Shown here: positions 52,692 through 63,641 of the stretch, piece after piece
How positions within the stretch are numbered: the stretch's first letter is position 1
How the letters are laid out: every line of letters begins with the position of its first letter
Source: Colletotrichum lupini
Lineage: Eukaryota; Ascomycota; Sordariomycetes; Glomerellales; Glomerellaceae
Length of the DNA: 64,000 bases
Direction of reading: 5' to 3'
Assembly (NCBI RefSeq): GCF_023278565.1
Contig: NC_064673.1
Coordinates: forward strand, 2,294,001-2,358,000
Made by a program: the position numbers and the translations under genes
Notes under the pieces: model-generated
The model's database searches: none
Told to the model about the DNA's origin: nothing
The model's input: only the letters and a program-made list of their open reading frames with translations

Positions 52692-55683
52692 TGTGATCCT
52701 TAATGAGCACATGAATGATACAGATCCATGAGTGTTTTGGGCTGCGGGTCGTCGACCGATCGCTGGGAGGGTTCAGTTGCTTGCTCTCTGAGAGAAGAGT
52801 TTCAACAAGACTCGGTAGGCGTCACCTCTGCGTGAACATACTTTGGCAGGGGAAGTCGCCACATACTATATAACTCCGGTAATGGCTAGTCGATACGGAA
52901 GCTTTATCCCACACACCCGTGATTACACTAACGATCCAGAACGGGATATGCTCACATCGGGCACGGAGGTACGACTGAATATTGATGCGATTTCTGGGTA
53001 AGCAATCTCCATGAAACCCATAGACGATGTCTAGTACAACCGCTCAGTCTACTATTTATCATCGTCCTCCATTCCGATAGTATTACGTGCGGAATAATGC
53101 TGGGTAACCGCCTGATACAACATAACATTGTTTAGAGAGTAGTTCGGATATCAATAGGAACCTGAGACTTGTTTGCCTTCATAGCTATCGCCGCAGTCGC
53201 CCTTGAGCATGAGCTACCTCCTTTTTACGGTGTGGATCACCGTCCTCCTGGATCTCTTCCTGGATTCATGCCCTGCTGCTCTCTGACTTTGTTGTAACTA
53301 TTGGCTTATTTAAATAGTCTTCTCCCCGGTCACTGTGACCACTGCAGCAAGCTTCAAATCAGCGGAACATTCCTACCTGTATGGAATGAGCCCGCAAGAG
53401 ATGGGCTTGGTGGATATCGCCTCTGCGCCTTTACTAGTCAGAGGGACATGGCCGTGGCTGGCCGCTACATTTACTACAAATTTGATTTCAAGTTAGTGAG
53501 AAGTGAGTTTCCTTCTTCCTACTTATAGTTTCGGGAATTAGAGACTTTAGGGACGAAAAGAGGGATATGCTGGAGTAGTCGTTTACTAAAGTTATTTATA
53601 AATCGTACTTTTAATCATATAATCTACCGCTTGATCTTGCTTCCTGTCGTGATGTTATTTTAGACAGAATACTGCGTGAGAAACGCCTGATATAGTATGA
53701 TATAATGTTTGTTATTGACAGGTCTTGATAGTACTCGCCGCACTGTACCTTGGGCATATGCTATCTTCTCTTTATAACATAGATAGCTACTGCTGGTGGC
53801 TGTGGTGTCCATTGCTGTTTAGCCCTTTTTCATATTAAGGGGGCGATGTGTACTAATTTATACTGACTTCGCGATCATATTTACTGCCCTAGGCAATCGA
53901 CGCAGAGGCACACGCTTTATATGATGCATCCTGCCCCATTTCTTTAAGATCTCTATTTCAATGATTAAGATATGTGAGCTGCATCTCGCTTGTGACTTTG
54001 GCATTTAGTAGAGTGGATGCCCAAGCCACAGTAGCATGCCCTCAGCATTTGTAAACTTAGGATTCACTTTTCTAGGTCCATGGCCATGGCCATAATCTAC
54101 TACTTACTCATATTCTCTGTTCTGGTAATGTTCGTGCCTGAATATACCTTGGAGGCTGATTGATCTGGGTTGACAAGGTAGAGAAGCCGGTTGAATGAGG
54201 TCGAGAACTGGAATCCCAGCTCACACACCCATGCCCTAGGTGTTGACTGCCTTCCGACCGCTATTGTTGGTGGTTATGATTCCTGCTTGTCCTTCTTCAC
54301 AAGTCTGGGCGGCGGTACGCATCCTTTTATACTGAATCTGAGGCCCACTTTGGCTACTATGATCACAACCCGGGGGCTAGTGCCACTCATTGAGACCCGT
54401 GCCCTTACGAACGCTGTGTGATCTCAGGGCAGGGAGTAAATAAGACGACTCGCCCAAACTTTCTCGACACGCCTCTTAGCTTTTTGCGATTCAATGGCCA
54501 ATTCTCTTAATCCATCGTCTCAGCAAAGCCTCGGAAGTGGCGGGGTCCCAGCGTGGGTGCACTCGGTGGCGGATCGCATTGCTTCTTTTGAGTCCACAGG
54601 GAGGCGGCGATTGCGTGGCTTGATCGACTTCAGGCCCTTTTGTGTATGATACCGTGGTGTGTGTAATGTTGTTGGAATCCATTGTTGAAGGACTGTATTG
54701 CTGGTAAGTCAAGTGAAGTTTTACGAGCGTACCTGAGGCTGTACTTACTTGGAGCACAGGTTTGTTCTTGCAACTGGATTGGGAGCGGTTGTAGATGTGA
54801 ACAAGTGTAATGACTGAAAGTATCAATCTCTTCCAGTCACTCAATATGAGCGGTGATGTATTGTTACTCCCATCTATCTCCTATACCATCGAGGTCGGCA
54901 TCTGTGGTCCAATTCCTTACTCAAGGTTGCCCACTTCCCTCTTTGGATGCCAAGCCATCTCCGAAAGGCGGGAACAGACCGACTGCAAACCATGGGCGAC
55001 GTAAAGCTTGAGACAAGCCATCGCTCTCATACTAGAAGATTTCGTGTGATCATGGCCTGTTCCCAGCACTTGCCCTCTTGCTCGTCCTCTGGTCGTAGGT
55101 TTTGGAGACCGCTTTGTCCACTGGAGGGATGCTTATGTAGCCAGATCGTAAAAGTGCTACCCCATGAGGACAGCGAACTACTGTACATGTGGGGTAAGTA
55201 AAATAATTTGCCCATGGTCGTCAGTCAGCAGCAAGTCGTGGTGGAATTCGGGGCTCCTCCATAACACAACCATGTCAGAATCATCATCTCGGAATGTAAG
55301 CCAATCCTTTACACCGACATGTCTGATCATTTTGCAGTCTGTGGAAGAGGCCTCAATCCTAGCTCATACCGTTCCCGAGCTGACTTCCTACTTCACGATA
55401 GGTTCGGAAATTGTTTTGGGATCGCTATGCATGTCTTAGTGCTGACGATGAACACCGCCTTTGCTGACGCTCTTGGCGTCAGCGGCACCTGGAATCCGCA
55501 GACTAAGGTGAGTGGTAGCCCGGATAAAACCTCCTTCAGGACTTCAAGATTGCCTTCGCTTTGTGTCCTAACTCTGATAGCTCCCAGGCAAAGAATTGTA
55601 AGGAACGACCTCAGGGTAGTTGACGTTGCAAGATCATGTCACGATACATCGACCGTAAGCCGGTGCACCCAAACCCTCGACCG
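52692..55683. other. AT-rich gene-free interval
   Basis: About 3 kb without supportable genes. The part from about 53,050 to 54,150 is AT-rich and holds two diverged copies of a sequence (next entry), which suggests an old repeat decayed by RIP. From 54,200 to 55,680 only short unconvincing frames are seen. Confidence 0.5.
53060..53800 (+). repeat. Two diverged copies of an AT-rich element
   Basis: Copy 1 (about 53,060-53,240) and copy 2 (about 53,640-53,790) share order and blocks: CGCCTGATA, then ATAG..CGCCGCA, CCTTG.GCAT, GCTA.CT.CT..TTA. Many differences are C/T or G/A transitions, copy 2 being the more AT-rich. No transposase or LTR is recognisable. Confidence 0.5.
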
Positions 55684-56598
55684 ATGAAGGTCATCTTATT
55701 GAGCTTTGGTCGGTGAGTGCCTTCTTTGAATGCAAGAAACTCCATGTTCAACGAAATCCATTGCTATTGAATGACGAGGCTAAATGGGGTATTGATAGAA
55801 ACGCCACATTGGGATTCTACTACGCACTCAAGATCCTCGGCTACAAGCCCTATCATCAGCTTGAAGTCTTCAAGAATGGCGTACCCCACGTGCGCATGAT
55901 GAACGACGCAGTCCGGGCGAGCTCCCAAGGGATCGGCAAACCTTTTACCCGTGAGGACTTTGACAAGTTCTTGGGCGATTTCGATGCCATCACCGACATC
56001 CCCGCATGGTTCCTTGAGGATCTTGTAGCAGCCTACCCAGACGCCAAGTTTGTCCTCACGGAGCGTGATCCTGAGGCGTGGAGGAAGTCCGTGGCCAAGA
56101 CTTTCCAGCCACTGGGCGAATTTTGGCTGTCGCCTATGATTCGCCTGGTCGGATTGTTTGACTCGTATACGTACTACATTAGCAAATTGACCCACAGCTT
56201 CGTCTACGTTCTCTATGGTGGGTATCTAGGGCCTGACAAACAGAAGGCTCAGCGCGAGGCCGTCAAGGTCTATGAGAGACAGTGAGTACGAGAATAGATG
56301 GGGTTATTTCCGGATAACTTGCTGACCTACCCCCAGCAACAGGATGGTCAAGGAGCTGATTCCAGCGGATAAGCTACTCGTGATCAAGCTTGAGGAGGGA
56401 CTTGGATGGGACAAAATATGCCCTTTCCTTGGTCACGACATTCCAGATGTTCCTTATCCCAGGGTCAACGAAGCAGCAGAGTTCCAGGTCATGGTAATGA
56501 AGGACATGATAGCATCGTGGAAGAAGACTGCTCTCAAGGTTGGAAGCTTTCTTGTTCCCTTGGTTGGGGCATCGATTTGGCTCTCGAGGCGATCTTAG
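55684..56598 (+). CDS. Sulfotransferase-family (Sulfotransfer_4-like) P-loop protein
   Basis: Protein of 257 residues in three exons (introns 55713-55798 and 56282-56336). The tiny first exon codes MKVILLSFG plus two bases of the next Arg. After splicing the N-terminus reads SFGRNATLGFYYALKILGY, the place where the family has R-T-G-T and the PAPS 5'-phosphosulfate loop; here the Gly is replaced (RNAT). Downstream blocks ITDIPAWFLEDLVAAYPDAKFVLTERDPEAW are well kept. A hydrophobic C-terminus (VGSFLVPLVGASIWLSRRS) could be a tail anchor. These proteins are common near fungal metabolic genes; sulfotransferase activity is unproven. Confidence 0.82.
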
Positions 56599-56756
56599 TT
56601 GGGCTCATGCCGCCACCAACTTAAGCTAGACGTCTCCACGCAATGATTGTAATGGACACCGCTGTATCGGATTGATGCAATCAATATCCTGCTCGCGAAC
56701 GTTTCTTAACCTAACCCTGAAGTTTGACTGCCTGACAAAGAGCGAGTTCCAGGTTT

Positions 56757-57240
56757 TCAAGGTCCTGGCATTGCTGTCCAACTAAAACTAAGTCCACTGA
56801 GTATCGACGGCAATTGTACGCAGTGATGGGGCAGCCAAGTATCGAGTCCTAAAGAATGTATCTCATGCATGAATAGAAGTGTGGGGATAGTCTTGTAGAT
56901 CTCAAGGAAACTGATGTTTTCACCGATACAGGTCCGCGGCCCAGCACCGAAAGTAAGAGACGCACTGATCATACGAGACCTTCTGATACTGAAGTCATCC
57001 TCGGACTCGTCGAATCTCTAGAGCCACCTTTCGAGGTCGAACGATTCCAAATCCTCGTCAAATACTAGATTGCGGTGTACAACTCATGCGTTGGCGCCAA
57101 CTATTACCGGATGGAAGAAAAGGCCCGTCTGGTAACTGAAGCCCTCTGTCTGGGACGACCTGCTCCAGGAGAAACCCCAGAGGCTGGTGGAAACGGAAAG
57201 TCTCCTTGACTACCGCACTGAGATATGGCATCTGCTGGCT
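56757..57240 (-). pseudogene. Cytochrome P450 pseudogene, C-terminal fragment
   Basis: Reading the minus strand from about 57,240 shows a K-helix (VVKETFRF), then a frame change near FLPSG, then V-G-A-N-A, a TGA stop where Trp would be expected, VVHRN...FDLERWL, a TAG stop, and an intact haem loop FGAGPRTCIGENISFLEIY. So there are two in-frame stops and at least one frameshift. The N-terminal two thirds are missing or unrecognisable. The order and motifs are those of fungal biosynthetic P450s. It lies between the sulfotransferase-like gene and the secreted hydrolase. Confidence 0.85.
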
Positions 57241-57434
57241 TTCTTTTCATTAGACAGGGAGAGATAAAGCGCCTGTTTTCTTTTGGCGATAAATGGTATA
57301 TTTCAATCATCTTATCCAAGGTTACAGAATGAAATACAAAACTTATTTTCTAATAAATAACAATAGTAATATGAAACCTTCAAACTTAGGAATAACCTCC
57401 AGGCCAGTTCATACTATATCAAAGCTAATCCTGC

Positions 57435-58763
57435 TTACCCTAGTGTCTTATTTAGCCATGCAAACTGGTATCTATTCCACTCTTGTCCAGCTCCGACTTG
57501 GACGTGATATCCAGCTGTTCTATTAAAGAACTTATAAGTTGCCTTATCGCCGAGTGCGTCCTTAACAACCTCCGGCTGGCCAGCGAAGAACCCCTCGAAC
57601 TCGGAATCGACGACAAGGACGGGTACGTTGATCTTCTCAACCACGTCATGAAGAGTGTACTGCTTGAGCGATTCGAGCCACAGATACGGGGAATGCTGTT
57701 TGAAGCACCACAATCCGTGTCCTAGACCCCAGCGCATCGTTGTAGGCACTTGTGGGCTATCCAAGAGCGACAGGGCAGCCTCGTCAAATTCCTCTTGCTT
57801 GCCCGCAGTGAGAAGTTCCTTTATGCCCGGGGTCAGCTGACTGGTGTATCCCTCGTAGACATCCCACACGCCGCCATTGAGAATAAGAGCCTTGATCCGA
57901 GGCTCAAACGCAGCGGCACGAGCGGCTAGATATCCACCCATTGAAATGCCAACAAGAACCAGCCGGTCTTCATCGACGAAGCAGCCTCTGTGATTCATCA
58001 ACTCATCTATCACTGGCGTGAGAACCTTTTCCCAATCAGGGATGAAACCAATATCATCATTGCGGCGAACAGTGGGCTGCCCTGGCCCTTCGTAGGTCAT
58101 AACATTCCAGCCACGGGCCAAGGCTGGTACGACGAACGAGTGGTAGGAATCTTCCTGGCTAGCATCGTATCCGTTGCCGATAACCAAGGTCGGCCGTTTG
58201 GCCCCGTTGGCTGCAGGTGTGTACCAGATCGCTTCAATAGTAAAGTTGTCGGTCGGGATCTGGATACGTACGCCAGGAACGGGCAGTGTAGCAAGCGCCT
58301 TATCGAACGCAGCGCGTTGCTCGAGCCAGTAGCTATTGATACGTGGGTCCGTCCAGTTCGCATGGTTGTAAAAGTCGGCCTGACGGTAGTAGCTCGACGC
58401 AGCAAACCAGGCTTCCCGGACGTTCAATGGATCGTACGCATTGTCCGCATCCTCGGCTTGCTTTTTGGTGTATTCAGCCAACGCATGGAAGGCCTCAAGC
58501 CAGCTGGTGAAGTTCGCGGCCTTGATGTCTTTCGCTGCGGCCAAGACGTCGTTAACGTCGCCAGCCCCGAAAATGGTGTTTCCGAGGGTGAAGAGCAGCT
58601 CGAAGTGGAAGCTCTCATCCTCGCTCAAGAGGATGATGGGATCTTCTAGTTCCTTTGGCGAGAATGATGGCCCAGAGTCGCGGGAAAGAATGGTGCTTGA
58701 AGCTACTGTTGACCCCAGGAGAACAGCACTGAATAGTGAAGTTGACTTCATTTTGAAAGGCAC
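57435..58763 (-). CDS. Secreted alpha/beta hydrolase (FrsA/DUF1100-like)
   Basis: Single-exon protein of 442 residues. Signal peptide begins MPFKMKSTSLFSAVLLGSTVASS; the second Met (residue 5) is an equally good start. The hydrolase core includes an oxyanion region LVIGNGYDAS, nucleophile elbow GISMGGY with Ser274, candidate acid Asp386 (VLVVDSEFEGFF) and His420 (GYHVQVGA). The long N-terminal helical cap before the core is typical of FrsA-like and pseudooxynicotine-hydrolase-like C-C or ester hydrolases, which recur in fungal biosynthetic clusters. Substrate unknown. Divergent from the regulator at 59316. Confidence 0.87.
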   Translation of the reverse strand: MPFKMKSTSLFSAVLLGSTVASSTILSRDSGPSFSPKELEDPIILLSEDESFHFELLFTLGNTIFGAGDVNDVLAAAKDIKAANFTSWLEAFHALAEYTKKQAEDADNAYDPLNVREAWFAASSYYRQADFYNHANWTDPRINSYWLEQRAAFDKALATLPVPGVRIQIPTDNFTIEAIWYTPAANGAKRPTLVIGNGYDASQEDSYHSFVVPALARGWNVMTYEGPGQPTVRRNDDIGFIPDWEKVLTPVIDELMNHRGCFVDEDRLVLVGISMGGYLAARAAAFEPRIKALILNGGVWDVYEGYTSQLTPGIKELLTAGKQEEFDEAALSLLDSPQVPTTMRWGLGHGLWCFKQHSPYLWLESLKQYTLHDVVEKINVPVLVVDSEFEGFFAGQPEVVKDALGDKATYKFFNRTAGYHVQVGAGQEWNRYQFAWLNKTLG

Positions 58764-59315
58764 TCAGAAGTAAGTGTAGAGTAGAGGAAAATGGGTAGAG
58801 TTGCTGGTGATGGTATTGATCATGCTATAATATTCTGGGCGATGCACTGCCTTTTATCTTCATTCGCTTGTTCTCGCAATCTATTCCAGCGACAGCAACG
58901 CACAACCAGTTTACACCTACACTTTGCACCAGCCATGCACCGAGCCTCTTTGCGATTGGTATTTTCCTAGTTGCGCACTTCCGGGAACCATGAGGCTATT
59001 GTGAATGACGCAGCGACTAGGACGGATAAGGCAATTTCTTTGCGATTGGTCGCCTTCTAATGCTGTGCCACTCTCTAGTGCTAGTCACCCCACGGCTTTC
59101 GCATCTCCCATTGCCAACACTGCACACAAGCCTGGCCGGTGAGGATACCTGGACTCAAACTCAACGATCTATAATTCGTTCGCAACGCTATCTAATTTCC
59201 GCATGACGGTATTTATAACTCAGTCTCTGGATGCGACGAATCGCAAAGAGAACCGGTCGCGTGGCAACTCTCAACTAGAAGCGACATCAGTCCTTTCGAT
59301 CATCGCGCAGCAGAC
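58764..59315. other. Divergent promoter region
   Basis: A 552-bp spacer shared by the hydrolase and the Zn2Cys6 regulator. TTTGCGATTGGT occurs twice (about 58,950 and 59,040), a short direct repeat that includes an inverted CCAAT box and could bind a common factor. No gene. Confidence 0.5.
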
Positions 59316-60917
59316 ATGGTCAATCATGGCGCCTCAAAGGGCTGCTCGACATGTCGCAAACGACGTGTTAAATGCGACGAGGGCAGACCAAGCTGTCGTG
59401 AATGCCTCCGGCTGCGACGGGTGTGTGGAGGTTACGAATCACAGAAAAAGACAGGCGTATTTCGGTTCAAGGACCAGAGTACTAGTGCAAGGCTCCTTAC
59501 GCCGACATTACGGTTCAGGAGCCCTCGCACATCGACAGCGCCAGAATGGACAATGCAGGCTGTCATACCAGCAACAATTTCCACCGGCGACGAATCATTC
59601 GCTATCTGCTTCTTTCTCACCTCGATCGCGGGCTTAGGACGCAGCTTTCACTCGACCCAGGGTTTCCTGGAGCCTCTTCTTCCTGTCGTATCCAAGGAGC
59701 AGCCGGATTCTGTCCTCTCGACCGTCCTGACTGCCGTGTCAACGAAGCTCTGGAGCATGTGGAAAATCCCAACAAACACTTATCGAACGCCTCATCCTCC
59801 ATTTGCTAGGGCGTTGAGTCGCCTACGAGCAGCTCTCAACGATCCCCTCGAGCGGTCAAAGGACAGTACCGTACTCAGCGCTATCTTGATGCATTTCTAC
59901 GAGAGCCTCGCTGCTCGGTCGACGCACCAGCATACCATGCGCACCCACCAGGAAGGCGCTCGTGCATTGCTCGAACATGGCGCGGAGAGCCTCTCAGACT
60001 CGGATTGCCGCGCATACTTGAGGAGCTACCTGCGGCACTGTGATGTGTCGACATATATGGAAACGCAAACAGACGACACCTTGGGCCTGGATGCTTGGTT
60101 CGATGCAGGGTGGGACCATTCTTTGCCAGCCAACCCGAATGCAGTCTTGGACCTGATCGGGCTCTCAATTGCCGATTTGCAAAAGAGACTATCCACCTTT
60201 ATGTGCGAGCTGGCCAAGAATAACCTAGATGGTCTGACTCTCGCGACTTGGTGGCAGGACGCTTCGTCCGTTGACGCACAGCTCTTGGATTGGGTTCAGC
60301 TAGTGCCGGCTTCATGGCAGCCTTCAACTTATAAAAGATCAGAAGAAGACACATTTACATACTTCGGGTTCTGCGATATATACCCGACCGTCCAGATTGC
60401 TACAATCTGGAATGTATGGCGCGTTTGCCGGCTCATGGTCCTGCGGATGAAGTTTTATCTGCTTGCGAAAGCGCCCCCCGAGGCGCTGCAGCAAACTATC
60501 TTGGTTGCCACCGAGGATTCCAGTTTCCCAGATCCCAATCGCGGCAGGAAGTTGGTGGACTCCATCTGCCGGTCCATGCCGTTTTACCTGGGTAATCGCC
60601 AAAATCACAGAGGCTTGCACGACTTGGCGGACCCAGCGATCAGAATCCCCAGCTACCACGACCAAGACTTCGACAAAGCTACACGTATGCAGTATATCCG
60701 AGGGGATCAGGCAATGAGTCTCGATGATTATAAGCGACATGTACTGATTCAAGGCCCTTCGCACGCACTGCTTCACTTGAACAGCCTGGTTAAAGTGCTG
60801 TCGAAGGAAGGTGGAGAGCTTATCTGTCGTGGGCTGCATAGGGACAAAGTCGTCTGGATACAGGAACAGTTCCTCCGGGTCTGTAAACTAAATGACCCAG
60901 TCAGCCGGTTAGGATAG
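59316..60917 (+). CDS. Zn2Cys6 transcription factor
   Basis: Single-exon regulator of 533 residues. The N-terminal zinc cluster is complete: C10-x2-C13-x6-C20-x6-C27-x2-C30-x6-C37, with the basic stretch RKRRVKC between. The remainder matches the fungal-specific regulator fold of the C6 family with DUF3468-like helical content (for example ALSRLRAALNDP and MRTHQEGARALLEHG). The ATG at 59316 is chosen because it starts MVNHGASKGCSTC directly before the cluster. Position between the hydrolase and monooxygenase genes suggests a local pathway regulator (inference). Confidence 0.9.
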   Translation: MVNHGASKGCSTCRKRRVKCDEGRPSCRECLRLRRVCGGYESQKKTGVFRFKDQSTSARLLTPTLRFRSPRTSTAPEWTMQAVIPATISTGDESFAICFFLTSIAGLGRSFHSTQGFLEPLLPVVSKEQPDSVLSTVLTAVSTKLWSMWKIPTNTYRTPHPPFARALSRLRAALNDPLERSKDSTVLSAILMHFYESLAARSTHQHTMRTHQEGARALLEHGAESLSDSDCRAYLRSYLRHCDVSTYMETQTDDTLGLDAWFDAGWDHSLPANPNAVLDLIGLSIADLQKRLSTFMCELAKNNLDGLTLATWWQDASSVDAQLLDWVQLVPASWQPSTYKRSEEDTFTYFGFCDIYPTVQIATIWNVWRVCRLMVLRMKFYLLAKAPPEALQQTILVATEDSSFPDPNRGRKLVDSICRSMPFYLGNRQNHRGLHDLADPAIRIPSYHDQDFDKATRMQYIRGDQAMSLDDYKRHVLIQGPSHALLHLNSLVKVLSKEGGELICRGLHRDKVVWIQEQFLRVCKLNDPVSRLG

Positions 60918-62010
60918 TGGTAAATTATACAACCCTTATAATAAGCCACGCTTTGGTATGGGTGCATGTTTCTTGTTAGCTCCAGGTTCTTTGAAACTTT
61001 AAGACTCAACGTGTGACGACCCAGCGGTTACTGATTAGTAATAGCCTCACTTATCAGCCATTAATATACTAACATCGACACTGGGCCCAAGGCGCACGTA
61101 TTGCCCATATCTTTCGTGCAATGCCAAGTGCGTCTCGCGGGCTCGTCCTCTGGCCACACCAATCAACTTCCACATGTCGGTATGCTTGGCAAAGAAGTGA
61201 TTTAATGCAAGCGACAAGTCACTTGGAAAGTAGACTCAAAGGGATAGAATACATAATGCAGTGGATAGGCAAAGAAACCCCTAACAGGCGAGGCCAGCCT
61301 CAACGATCAAGCATAGACGATCCATACCCGAGGTGCAACACTTAGCTACGAGTCAGCAGATTTAATGGGGTATAAGCCGAGGGCAAGTTCAGGGCAAAAA
61401 ACTATGCTATAACAAGTATACAAAGAATAAATATCCCCTGAATGGGAGTCTCGAATCTGTTGCAGATGGCCGCTGTCCACCTAAAAGCTATATTTATTCT
61501 CTTGAATATTCGCCCTATAGAGTCGGAATTCGAGGAAGACTGTGGGAACGGCCAAGCCCGGGAGAAGATGCGGCTCATTCCCCGCGCGACACCCGATCTC
61601 ATGGTCAAATCTGGTCATGGCAGGAATCAGCTCCCCGTCATAGGCCGAGACGGCACTTCTGCTTTGACCGCGCATGCCGAGTTGTCTTCACATGGATGGT
61701 AATTTGCAACCTTTGGGCCCCAGATGGGACAGTGTATTGAAATGCGTGTATCTTCAGTGCTTCTAACCTTCAGAACTATATCGTGTCGAATCCCCCCCGC
61801 TCCTTGTTGGAGGGGGGTGGGGGGCACAATTGGGCGTGTCGGCCATAGCTCCCGTGTCTACGCTGCCTTTAATGTATTTACAATAATATTGAATTTTCTC
61901 CACGGGGCACTTAATGTTCACTCGATCATAGGATGCCTCTACTCCTGTACTGTTGAAGGCTGAAAGAACGAAATCTTAAGATACATGCTTCAGCTCGTCT
62001 TTACAAATCA
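60918..62010. other. Intergenic between convergent genes
   Basis: About 1.1 kb between convergent genes. A C-run and G-run pair near 61,790-61,820 (CCCCCC...GGGGGG) could fold. No gene or repeat recognised. Confidence 0.45.
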
Positions 62011-63641
62011 CTACAAATTGTATCTCGGCAAAGTTTGTGACTGGCCAGCTTTCCAATGCTCGAAAGCATCGACACTTTCCTCCAAGGCATCAAATCCCAG
62101 AATAACTTCGAGGTAGGCCGTGTCAGCGAGAGTGAAACCATCGGGTGAAGCTCCTCTAGGTTCAGACCTTAGCCAAGCATCCCTTGACTCCTGAATGGGG
62201 CCATCTGGCAAATGATATGCACGCTGATTTGACCTTGCTCCCTGAACGTTGATGGTGGTCCTGGACTTTCGTAAGTTCTCGTAGATCTCCAACATGCCCA
62301 GTACAGTGTCTCTGGTCCGATCATGATATAGACCTGAGCTCTCCAACTGCCCAAGCAGCTTTCCCAGAACAGCGCCATCTTCTACCGCCATTGCTGCGCC
62401 CTGCGCTTGATATGGCAGTGTTGGATGGCATGCATCGCCAAGCAAGGCTATGGGGCCCTGTTGAAATCAGTGATCACTCGCAGATACTAGGTCCGTAGAA
62501 TGATTACCTTCCTCCACGATTGCAATTCTTCGTGGTGACACAGCTTCCATTTTAAAACGGACGGGACACATGACAGCATTTTTATCAGTCTACGTCGATC
62601 AGGTCAGTAACAATACTCCAGTGTGAGAGAATTCTTTTACCGGACCTTTCATCCCAGCTGACAAACAAAGCTCGCATCTCCTCCACATCCCCAGGCGCCT
62701 GTCTCATATCTTTGGGTATGTCATCTGGGCATATAATGACAAGGTTGAATACTTGTCCACCGCCGATGGGATAAAGAACACAATGCTTATTCGGGCCCAT
62801 CCAGCATTTGACTGTCTTATGCTCGATCAAGTCGTCTATCCGAGGGTCTTTCAAATCCTTCATCTGCTGCAAGGTCAAGGTGGCTCGATATGCAAGGTCT
62901 CCCGTCTCAGACGGTGGAGAGGGTCGGCCAAGAATCTGATCCCTCGATCTTGACCAGAGACCTCCGCGGTATTAGTAAGGACATGTTTTGCCAGTCTCGG
63001 ATCAACGTCAAGAAATAGTAACTTGAAATGTGGGCAGACTGACCATCGGCACCAACGACAACATCACCCCTTACGATTTCGCCAGTCCCAAGGCGCACAC
63101 TTGAGTCTTTGAAATCGATCGCCACTGCCTCCGTGCCAAGTCGTAACTCTGCGCCAGCCTCCTTGGCCGCGCTCCATAATACACCGTGGTAGTGTGGTCG
63201 AGCAATAACCCTAAGAGAGGGTCAGACTCAGCTTCATCAGCAACGCACCTCGCCACCTCGGGCAATAACTGACATCCAAAGATCGCCATAGGATTGCTTC
63301 ATCTTCTCGCCGCCTTCCATCTGATACAAGACCTTGCCATCTTTGTATCGAAGGTAATCAATTGTATCGACCAAAGTGGCCTTGTCTAGCAGTTGGGGTA
63401 CGAGGCCGAGCTTGCGAAGGATCCGGGCAGCGTTAGGTGGTATCTGTATCCCTGCGCCGACCTATTGAACTCACACTGTCAGTAGCCCCCTCAAGTCTTC
63501 AGCTTCAAGGTGCATCAGAATGGCACTTACAGGCTGTAAAGCAGCAGCTTGTTCGAGAACTACAACTTCGAGGCCTTCCCGACGACAGGATATGGCGCAA
63601 ACCAGACCACCGATTCCGGCACCAATAATGACCACCTTCAT
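62011..63641 (-). CDS. FAD-dependent monooxygenase, salicylate hydroxylase-like
   Basis: Flavoprotein hydroxylase of 436 residues in six exons (introns 63462-63530, 63211-63273, 62962-63043, 62590-62645, 62458-62507). The N-terminal Rossmann motif is VVIIGAGIGGLVCA with GxGxxG at 7-12, then GAGIQIPPNAARIL typical of salicylate-hydroxylase-like enzymes. The middle motif is VVVGADG, and the flavin-binding GD motif is LLGDACHPTLPYQAQGAAMA. The intron 62590-62645 must use a GTCCGG donor to keep phase, joining WDER to LIKML; the more obvious GTAAAA donor five bases on breaks the frame. Enzymes of this type hydroxylate aromatic acids or polyketides with NAD(P)H and O2. Confidence 0.9.
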
